NCBI GenBank assembly: GCA_016791285.1
Contig: JAEUMX010000041.1
Span: 1 to 5,669 of the forward strand
Source: Burkholderiales bacterium
GTDB taxonomy: Bacteria > Pseudomonadota > Gammaproteobacteria > Burkholderiales > JAEUMW01
Direction of reading: 5' to 3'
Length of the DNA: 5,669 nucleotides
Shown here: positions 1 through 5,669 of the stretch, in pieces
Position numbering within the stretch: the first letter of the stretch is position 1
Layout: each line of letters starts with the position of its first letter
Notes under the pieces: model-generated
The model's database searches: none
What the model was told of the DNA's origin: nothing
What the model saw: the letters and a program-made list of their open reading frames with translations, nothing else
Program-made: the position numbers and the translations under genes

Positions 1-1293
<1,293 letters not shown>

Positions 1294-1297
1294 TCCC

Positions 1298-1326
1298 TGG
1301 AGCGTTGCCCCCAAAGCCGCTAGAAT
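1298..1326 (+). promoter_or_regulatory. candidate sigma-70-type promoter upstream of ilvE
   Basis: The 73-base gap between ftsH and ilvE holds TAGAAT at 1321-1326, which matches the -10 consensus at five of six bases. Seventeen bases upstream, TGGAGC (1298-1303) matches the -35 consensus at only three of six. Transcription would start near 1333 and leave a leader of about 34 bases before ilvE. The -10 is good and the -35 poor, so this is a tentative call. No attenuator or leader-peptide pattern is visible in the gap, and no terminator hairpin follows ftsH, so readthrough from ftsH is also possible. Confidence 0.35.
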
Positions 1327-1355
1327 TCGGGCTCGGCAAAACCTTACTGCCGCCT

Positions 1356-1360
1356 GGAGA
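1356..1360 (+). promoter_or_regulatory. ribosome binding site of ilvE
   Basis: GGAGA lies six bases before the ATG at 1367. This is ideal spacing and supports that ATG over the in-frame ATG at 1373, which would sit 12 bases away. Confidence 0.8.
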
Positions 1361-1366
1361 TATTCG

Positions 1367-2320
1367 ATGTCGATGGCTGACCGCGACGGCCTCATCTGGT
1401 ATGACGGCCACATGGTGCCGTGGCGAGACGCCACGACCCACGTCCTCACGCATACCCTGCACTATGGAATGGGGGTCTTCGAGGGCGTGCGCGCGTATCA
1501 CACCGAGATCGGCACGGCCATCTTCCGTCTGCGGGAGCACACCGAGCGCCTCTTCCGGTCCGCCCACATCTTCGGCATGAAGATGCCGTGGGATACGGCG
1601 ACCCTCCTGGAGGCGCAGCGGGCGGTCGTGCGGGAGAACAAGCTCGAGAGCTGCTACATCCGCCCGATCGCGTTCTACGGCTCGGAGGCCCTCGGCATCT
1701 CGGCGCGGACGCTGTCGACGCACGTGGCTATTGCGGCCTGGCCGTGGGGCGCCTATCTCGGCAAGGAGGGTCTGGAGAAGGGAATCCGGGTCAAGACCTC
1801 GTCCTTCACGCGCCATCACGTCAACATCACCATGTGCAAGGCGAAGGCGGTGGGCAGCTATAGCAACTCCATCCTGTCGCATCAGGAAGCGGTGCACGAC
1901 GGCTACGACGAGGCGCTGCTCCTCGACGTGGACGGCTTCGTGGCCGAGGGTTCGGGCGAGAACGTCTTCATCGTCCGCAATGATCGGATCTACACGCCCG
2001 ACCTCACCTCGGCGCTGGAGGGGATTACGCGCGACACCATCCTGACGCTGGCGGCCGAGATCGGCGTGCCCGTGATCGAGAAGCGCATCACGCGCGACGA
2101 GGTGTATTGCGCCGACGAGGCGTTCTTTACCGGCACCGCGGCGGAGGTGACCCCCATTCGCGAGCTCGACAACCGCGTCATCGGCGCGGGTGAGCGCGGC
2201 CCCATCACAACCCGGCTGCAGGCCCTGTTCTTCGATTGCGTGCACGGCCGCGCCAAAAATCACCTGAGCTGGCTCTCACCGGTGCAAGAGGTTTCCCATG
2301 CAGAACGAAAAGTCGGTTAA
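1367..2320 (+). CDS. ilvE: branched-chain amino acid aminotransferase (PLP fold type IV)
   Basis: IlvE is a cytosolic PLP enzyme that catalyses the last step of leucine, isoleucine and valine synthesis, exchanging the amino group between glutamate and the branched-chain 2-oxo acids (EC 2.6.1.42). The 317-residue protein aligns along its length with known IlvE proteins. It has the N-terminal LHYGMGVFEGVRAY motif (about 32-45), the PLP-binding lysine K160 in CKAKAVGSY with Y165 behind it, the EGSGEN loop (194-199), and the FFTGTAAEVTP cofactor phosphate-binding segment with T257. K160 and T257 fall at the same numbers as in E. coli IlvE. The start has a strong RBS and fits the MSMADRDG opening of Pseudomonas-type proteins. 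The C terminus runs about ten residues past the usual WL-x-PV-like end and overlaps the next gene by 23 bases. The call is firm; D-amino-acid aminotransferase or ADC lyase is unlikely given the full-length resemblance. Confidence 0.97.
   Translation: MSMADRDGLIWYDGHMVPWRDATTHVLTHTLHYGMGVFEGVRAYHTEIGTAIFRLREHTERLFRSAHIFGMKMPWDTATLLEAQRAVVRENKLESCYIRPIAFYGSEALGISARTLSTHVAIAAWPWGAYLGKEGLEKGIRVKTSSFTRHHVNITMCKAKAVGSYSNSILSHQEAVHDGYDEALLLDVDGFVAEGSGENVFIVRNDRIYTPDLTSALEGITRDTILTLAAEIGVPVIEKRITRDEVYCADEAFFTGTAAEVTPIRELDNRVIGAGERGPITTRLQALFFDCVHGRAKNHLSWLSPVQEVSHAERKVG
2286..2291 (+). promoter_or_regulatory. ribosome binding site of the zf-CHCC gene, inside ilvE
   Basis: AAGAGG ends six bases before the ATG at 2298 and lies within the last codons of ilvE. 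It supports independent initiation of the small gene despite the overlap. Confidence 0.65.
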
Positions 2321-2504
2321 CGCAAGCCGCGAGGTCGAGGTGACCGCGGACGATCTGCCGCTGCATTGTCCGATGCCGTGGATGATGCTGTGGAACGCCC
2401 ATCCACGCGTGTTTCTCGACATCGCCGACACCGGGGAGGCGCTGTGTCCGTACTGTGGCACCCGCTATCGACTGCAGGGCGGCGCCGTGGCCGGCCATCA
2501 CTGA
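2298..2504 (+). CDS. small zf-CHCC zinc-finger domain protein (NDUFS6 C-terminal-like)
   Basis: This 68-residue protein consists of a short polar N-terminus followed by one small zinc-binding domain. The putative ligands are C24, H35, C50 and C53, spaced C-x10-H-x14-C-x2-C, with the typical LHCPMP opening and the LCPYCGTRYRL knuckle. This is the signature of the zf-CHCC family (Pfam PF10276), whose domain also forms the C-terminal part of the mitochondrial complex I accessory subunit NDUFS6. In bacteria the family occurs as small stand-alone proteins of unsettled function, so zinc binding is well supported but the role is not. The ATG has a good RBS and lies 23 bases inside ilvE in another frame, so the two are probably co-transcribed and may be translationally linked. 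The length is normal for the family. I recall the same ilvE neighbour in betaproteobacterial genomes. Confidence 0.9.
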   Translation: MQNEKSVNASREVEVTADDLPLHCPMPWMMLWNAHPRVFLDIADTGEALCPYCGTRYRLQGGAVAGHH

Positions 2505-2558
2505 CGCCAAGACGGCCTGGCGGTGCCCTTGCGCGCCGCGTCCAGCGAAGTCCAGCCC

Positions 2559-3251
2559 ATGAGCGAAGCTTTGGCAACCCGCGCCATCGCGTTCGACGCC
2601 TATGGCACGCTCTACGACGTGCACTCCGTGCGCAGCCGCGCGGATGCGCTGTTCCCGGATCAGGGTGATGCGCTCTCGCAGCTCTGGCGGGCGAAGCAGC
2701 TCGAATACACCTGGCTGCGTGCGCTGTCGGAGCGCTACGTGGATTTCGCACGGGTCACGGAAGACGCGCTGCGCTACGCCGCAAAGCGCCTCGGGCTCGT
2801 GCTCTCCGACGCGGCGCGCGGCGAGTTGTTGGATCAGTATCTGCGCCTCTCGGCATTTCCTGAGGTGGGCGATGTCCTGCGCCGGCTCAGGGTATCCGGC
2901 CACGGGCTCGCGATCCTCTCCAACGGTAGCCCGGCAATGCTCGCCGCCCTCACCCGCCATGCGGGCTTCGACGGACTGTTCCATCATGTGCTGTCGGTCG
3001 ACGCGGTCAAGACCTACAAGACCGATTTTCGCGCCTATCGCCTCGCCACGCACGCGTTCAATCTCAGCCCGCGCGAGATCGTGTTCGTGTCTTCGAACGG
3101 CTGGGACGTGTCCGCTGGTGCGTGGTTCGGTTTCCGCACGTTCTGGGTCAACCGCGCGGGGCTGCCGCAGGAGGAACTGGGCATCGCGCCTGAGGCCGAG
3201 GGAACGAGCCTCGCCGACCTGCCTGCCTTTGTCGCGGCCGGTCCCTGCTGA
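2559..3251 (+). CDS. haloacid dehalogenase, type II (L-2-haloacid dehalogenase)
   Basis: This HAD-superfamily hydrolase (230 residues) matches Pseudomonas L-2-haloacid dehalogenase closely. Such enzymes hydrolyse L-2-haloalkanoic acids such as L-2-chloropropionate to D-2-hydroxyacids and halide through an aspartyl ester, without metal (EC 3.8.1.2). The active-site set known from L-DEX YL is complete at a constant offset of three: nucleophile D13 and T17 in FDAYGTLYD, R44 in LWRAKQLEYTW, S121 in LSNGSP, K154 in TYKTD, Y160, then S178, N180 and D183 in VSSNGWD. R44 and the SSN-x-WD motif distinguish true type II dehalogenases from phosphatase-like HADs. The ATG at 2559 is preferred because it puts the nucleophile near residue 10-13 as in the family; a GTG at 2523 would add 12 residues. 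The RBS is weak (GCGAAG at 2545-2550). No signal peptide, so cytosolic. The gene lies 54 bases after the zinc-finger gene and 33 before waaF. The native substrate is unknown. Confidence 0.92.
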   Translation: MSEALATRAIAFDAYGTLYDVHSVRSRADALFPDQGDALSQLWRAKQLEYTWLRALSERYVDFARVTEDALRYAAKRLGLVLSDAARGELLDQYLRLSAFPEVGDVLRRLRVSGHGLAILSNGSPAMLAALTRHAGFDGLFHHVLSVDAVKTYKTDFRAYRLATHAFNLSPREIVFVSSNGWDVSAGAWFGFRTFWVNRAGLPQEELGIAPEAEGTSLADLPAFVAAGPC

Positions 3252-3270
3252 GCCGCCGCGGCGGCGCCGC
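3252..3270. repeat. GC-rich overlapping palindromes between the dehalogenase gene and waaF
   Basis: Directly after the dehalogenase stop codon lies a perfect 14-base palindrome, GCCGCCGCGGCGGC (3252-3265), overlapped by a 10-base palindrome, GCGGCGCCGC (3261-3270). As RNA the first can fold into a five-pair stem with a four-base loop. No T-run follows, so it is a poor candidate for an intrinsic terminator. It ends 14 bases before the waaF GTG, where a structure could affect initiation. In DNA this GC-rich it may also be chance. Confidence 0.5.
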
Positions 3271-3284
3271 GCCATCTTCCAGTC

Positions 3285-4298
3285 GTGTCCGCCCGCATCC
3301 TGATCGTCGCCCCCGCGTGGGTGGGAGACGCCGTCCTGGCGCAACCCCTGTTTGCCCGCCTGAAGGAGCGTTACCCCGGCGTCACCATCACCGCGCTGGC
3401 GCCGCCCTGGGTCCTGCCGGTGCTGCAACGGATGCCGGAGGTCGACGCCACGGTGGAAAACCCGTTCGAGCACGGAACGCTCGCCGTAGCGGAGCGACGC
3501 CGCTTCGCGAAGGCGCTCGCGGGCCGCTACGATCACGCGATCGTCCTGCCGAACTCGTTCAAGTCGGCGCTGATCCCCTTCTTCGCGGGTATTCCCCTGC
3601 GCACCGGTTACATCGGGGAAGCCCGCTTCGGTCTTCTCAACGATCGGCGACGGCTCGACGAGAAGATGCTGCCGCTCATGGTCGAGCGCTTCGCCGCGCT
3701 CGCGGAACCTCCCGCCAAACCCCTCGCCCGGCCGGTGCCGCCGCCTCGCCTGGTGGTCGATACGAACGCGCGGGACGCCACCCTGCAGCGACTCGAGCTG
3801 CGCTGCGACCGACGCGTCGTGGCGTTCTGTCCCGGTGCCGAGTACGGCACCGCCAAGCGCTGGCCGGCGGCCTACTACGCCGAGCTCGCCAGGGCGCTGG
3901 CGCACGAAGGGCGGCAGGTGTGGCTGCTGGGCTCGCCCAAGGATGCCGCGATCGGCGAGGAGATCGTGCAACAGTCGAACGGGGCGTGCCTCAACCTGTG
4001 CGGGAAGTCGAAGCTCGACGAAGCCGTCGACTTGATGTCGTGCGCCGACCTGGTGGTCTCGAACGACTCGGGGCTCATGCACGTGGCCGCGGCGCTCGAC
4101 CGGCCGATGATCGCGATCTTCGGCTCGAGCAGCCCGCGCTTCACGCCGCCGCTCTCGGTGCGCGCGCGCGTGATCCGGCTCGATCTGCCCTGCAGCCCCT
4201 GCTTCAAGCGCGAGTGCCCGCTGCAGCACTTCAAATGCATGATGGATCTGACCCCCGTGCGGCTCCGCGCCGAGATCGCAACCACCGAGAAGCCATGA
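3285..4298 (+). CDS. waaF: ADP-heptose:LPS heptosyltransferase II (GT9 family)
   Basis: WaaF (RfaF) adds the second L-glycero-D-manno-heptose to the LPS inner core at the cytoplasmic face of the inner membrane, using ADP-heptose. The 337-residue protein has the expected two-domain GT-B architecture: an N-terminal RILIVAPAWVGDAVLAQPL segment with D15, matching the catalytic Asp of the related WaaC; a mid-protein PGAEYGTAKRWP motif with K191; and the ADP-heptose-binding NDSGLMH motif (260-266, D261 and H266). Near the C-terminus are four cysteines, C303, C306, C311 and C318, in the CSPCFKREC region typical of WaaF. Length is usual (about 330-350). The GTG at 3285 is chosen because it places WVGD at the normal distance from the N-terminus and no upstream ATG fits; no clear Shine-Dalgarno sequence precedes it. 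WaaC or WaaQ is less likely given the C-terminal Cys-rich segment. The stop overlaps the next start as ATGA. Confidence 0.95.
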   Translation: MSARILIVAPAWVGDAVLAQPLFARLKERYPGVTITALAPPWVLPVLQRMPEVDATVENPFEHGTLAVAERRRFAKALAGRYDHAIVLPNSFKSALIPFFAGIPLRTGYIGEARFGLLNDRRRLDEKMLPLMVERFAALAEPPAKPLARPVPPPRLVVDTNARDATLQRLELRCDRRVVAFCPGAEYGTAKRWPAAYYAELARALAHEGRQVWLLGSPKDAAIGEEIVQQSNGACLNLCGKSKLDEAVDLMSCADLVVSNDSGLMHVAAALDRPMIAIFGSSSPRFTPPLSVRARVIRLDLPCSPCFKRECPLQHFKCMMDLTPVRLRAEIATTEKP

Positions 4299-4726
4299 CC
4301 GTCACCATTTTCGCCACGCCCGAGGATGCCGAGGCGGCATTCTACGAGGCTCTGGAGGCTGCCGATCTGGACGCCATGATGAACGTCTGGGCGGAGGACG
4401 AAGACATCGTCTGCGTCCATCCCGGCGGCCCGCGGCTCAAGGGCTACGACGAGGTACGCGATTCGTGGCGCGAGATCTTTGCCGGCGGTCCGCCCATGCG
4501 CTTCCAGCTCACGGACCAGCATTACCTGCCCGGGATGCGCTGCGCCGTCCACAGCTTGCACGAAAACATCGTCGTCACGGGGCAGTCGCGTCCCGTCAAC
4601 CCGATCGTCGCCACCAACGTATACATCCAGACCGAGCGCGGCTGGCGGATGCTGGTGCACCACGCGTCACCGGCCCTGCGCGAGGTCGCACGCCCCGAGC
4701 AACCCGCGCCGACCGTCCTGCATTGA
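4295..4726 (+). CDS. NTF2/SnoaL-like small protein, function unknown
   Basis: This 143-residue protein has the features of the NTF2-like superfamily (SnoaL_3/DUF4440-type). An N-terminal helical region (FYEALEAADLDAMMNVWAED, residues about 16-35) is followed by the signature CVHPGGPRLKGYDEVRDSW (about 44-62), then alternating beta segments including the ITERG-like turn before the final strand with LVHHASP near 127-133. The fold is a cone-shaped alpha+beta barrel used both by small enzymes and by binding proteins; no substrate can be named. No signal peptide or membrane segment is seen. The ATG overlaps the waaF stop as ATGA and only a poor RBS (GAGAAG two bases before the ATG) is present, which suggests translational coupling to waaF. 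The frame stays open far upstream inside waaF, but the family N-terminus and the coupling fix the start at 4295. Family call good; role unknown. Confidence 0.88.
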   Translation: MTVTIFATPEDAEAAFYEALEAADLDAMMNVWAEDEDIVCVHPGGPRLKGYDEVRDSWREIFAGGPPMRFQLTDQHYLPGMRCAVHSLHENIVVTGQSRPVNPIVATNVYIQTERGWRMLVHHASPALREVARPEQPAPTVLH

Positions 4727-4730
4727 GGGG
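4725..4730 (+). promoter_or_regulatory. ribosome binding site of the YheT-like hydrolase gene
   Basis: GAGGGG overlaps the stop codon of the preceding gene (TGA at 4724-4726) and ends ten bases before the ATG at 4741. It supports that start and suggests tight coupling within the transcription unit. Confidence 0.6.
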
Positions 4731-4740
4731 CCGGCCCGGG

Positions 4741-5669
4741 ATGCAGCGCGCGCCTGACGAAAGCCTGGCAGCGGCCGCTGCGGCTGCGGCTGCGCCCTAC
4801 CTTGCCCCGCGGTGGCTGCCCGGTGGGCACCTCCAGACCGTATACCCGGCATTGTTGCCGCAACCCGCGCCCGCCTACCGGCGCGAGCGCTGGGATACGC
4901 CGGACGGGGACTTCGTCGAGCTCGACTGGATCGACGGTCGCCCCGGTACGCCCCTTGTCGTCATGTTTCACGGTCTGGAGGGCAGCTCCGGCAGCCACTA
5001 CGCCCGCGCCTTGATGCGCGCGATTGCCGCGCGGAAATGGCATGGCGCGGTCTACCACTACCGCGGCTGCGGGGGCGCGCCGAATCTCCTGCCCCGGGCC
5101 TACCACTCGGGGGACACCGCCGAGATGGACTGGGCCCTGCCAAGGTTCAAGGCGCGGTTTCCCGACCTACCCGTCTACGCCGTCGGCGTATCCCTCGGCG
5201 GTAACGTGTTGCTCAAGTGGCTCGGCGAAGAAGGCGGCGCGGCGAGCGGGCTGGTGGCACGGGGGGCGGCAGTCTCCGCTCCGCTCGATCTCATGGCGTC
5301 CGGCGAAGCTCTGGAGCACGGAGTCAACCGGCTCTACACCCGCGTGTTTCTCGGCACGCTCAAGCCGAAGGTGGTCGAGTTGCTCGCACGTCATCCCGGG
5401 CTCTGCGATCGCAACCGCCTCCTGCAGGCGCGCACGCTGCGCGAGTTCGACAATGTCTTCACGGCGCCCGTGCATGGCTTCCGCGACACGGACGACTACT
5501 GGACGCGTGCGAGCAGCAAACCGTGGCTCGCGCGGATCGCCGTTCCGACCCTGGTCCTGAACGCCCGCAACGACCCGTTTCTGCCGGAGCGCGCGCTGCC
5601 CGGCGCGTCCGAGGTGTCGGGACACGTCACCCTCGAGTATCCGACGCAGGGCGGACATGTCGGGTTCTG
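4741..5669 (+). CDS. YheT-type alpha/beta hydrolase, 3'-truncated by window edge
   Basis: The gene runs off the right edge with 309 complete codons visible. It matches the YheT family of alpha/beta-fold hydrolases (UPF0017), serine esterases without a settled natural substrate. Visible in order are PRWLPGGHLQT (about 23-33), the LPDGDFVELDW-like segment, VMFHGLEGSSGSHYA around 77-91 (oxyanion region), YRGCGGAPN, YHSGDT, the nucleophile elbow GVSLGGN with S151, the acid D278 in RNDPF, and the catalytic H306 in GGHVGF. The triad is therefore complete, and by comparison with E. coli YheT only about 35-45 C-terminal residues are missing. The ATG at 4741 has an RBS and no other in-frame start fits. 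A run of nine alanines (10-18) precedes the conserved part and is encoded partly by a GCTGCG repeat. The gene follows the NTF2-like gene after 14 bases. Assignment to the family is firm; substrate unknown. Confidence 0.92.
   Translation, partial: MQRAPDESLAAAAAAAAAPYLAPRWLPGGHLQTVYPALLPQPAPAYRRERWDTPDGDFVELDWIDGRPGTPLVVMFHGLEGSSGSHYARALMRAIAARKWHGAVYHYRGCGGAPNLLPRAYHSGDTAEMDWALPRFKARFPDLPVYAVGVSLGGNVLLKWLGEEGGAASGLVARGAAVSAPLDLMASGEALEHGVNRLYTRVFLGTLKPKVVELLARHPGLCDRNRLLQARTLREFDNVFTAPVHGFRDTDDYWTRASSKPWLARIAVPTLVLNARNDPFLPERALPGASEVSGHVTLEYPTQGGHVGF
4777..4794 (+). repeat. hexanucleotide repeat (GCTGCG)x3 in the alanine tract
   Basis: Three tandem GCTGCG units encode six of nine consecutive alanines (residues 10-18) at the N-terminus of the YheT-like hydrolase. 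A change in copy number would keep the frame and change only the length of the tract. Confidence 0.7.

Noticed and set aside
2505..2522. Possible terminator hairpin after the zf-CHCC gene (CGCCA pairing with TGGCG)
   Set aside because: Only five pairs with an eight-base loop and no T-run; too weak to call.
2523..2558. Upstream GTG start for the dehalogenase
   Set aside because: It would add 12 residues ahead of the normal family N-terminus and has no good RBS. ATG 2559 places the nucleophile Asp at the expected distance.
2205..4229. Long open frame on the - strand (674 codons) opposite the end of ilvE, the dehalogenase and waaF
   Set aside because: Its translation is rich in Arg, Gly, His and Asp without any recognisable domain, and it lies wholly opposite well-identified genes. 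Long antisense frames are expected in high-GC DNA with GC-biased third codon positions.
3317..4294. Open + strand frame upstream of and continuous with the NTF2-like gene
   Set aside because: This part overlaps waaF in another frame and translates to low-complexity Arg/Ala/Gly sequence. Only the portion from ATG 4295 has family features, so it is not a fusion or N-terminal extension.
3875..4663. Open - strand frame of 262 codons opposite waaF and the NTF2-like gene
   Set aside because: It spans two identified genes on the other strand and has no motif of its own.
4812..5560. Other-frame + strand open frames (4812-5204 and 5024-5560) inside the YheT-like gene
   Set aside because: The frame starting at 4741 carries the complete hydrolase motifs through the region; these are out-of-frame shadows rich in Arg and Ser.

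Overview
The window reads as a stretch of high-GC (by eye about two-thirds G+C) proteobacterial chromosome, most likely from a betaproteobacterium or a close relative. The reasons are the Gram-negative LPS core gene waaF, an IlvE protein that resembles the Pseudomonas/Burkholderia type along its whole length, and the order ilvE, zf-CHCC protein, waaF, NTF2-like protein, YheT-type hydrolase, which I recall from Burkholderiales-like genomes. No organism name can be read from the sequence. All genes lie on the + strand and the window is almost fully coding; no gap exceeds about 75 bases.

Layout: (1) 1-1293, the C-terminal two-thirds of an FtsH-family AAA+ zinc metalloprotease, cut by the left edge and probably a paralogue rather than the principal FtsH. 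(2) 1294-1366, a short gap with a candidate promoter and a good ribosome binding site. (3) 1367-2320, branched-chain aminotransferase IlvE. (4) 2298-2504, a 68-residue zf-CHCC zinc-finger protein whose start lies inside the end of ilvE. (5) 2559-3251, a type II (L-2-)haloacid dehalogenase with a complete active site. (6) 3285-4298, ADP-heptose:LPS heptosyltransferase II, WaaF, starting at GTG behind a GC-rich palindrome. (7) 4295-4726, an NTF2/SnoaL-like small protein joined to waaF by an ATGA overlap. (8) 4741 to the right edge, a YheT-type alpha/beta hydrolase lacking only its last few tens of residues.

From ilvE onward the spacing (overlaps of 23 and 4 bases, gaps of 14, 33 and 54) suggests one transcription unit. 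The products do not form one pathway: they cover branched-chain amino acid synthesis, a metal-binding protein of unknown role, dehalogenation, LPS inner-core assembly, and two general-fold proteins without a firm substrate. This looks like a conserved housekeeping cluster with one accessory gene (the dehalogenase) set into it. I saw no mobile element, tRNA, rRNA, CRISPR array, phage gene or clear intrinsic terminator, and no convincing previously undescribed system. The points worth checking are the FtsH paralogue, the inserted dehalogenase, the ilvE/zf-CHCC overlap, and the coupled waaF/NTF2-like pair.
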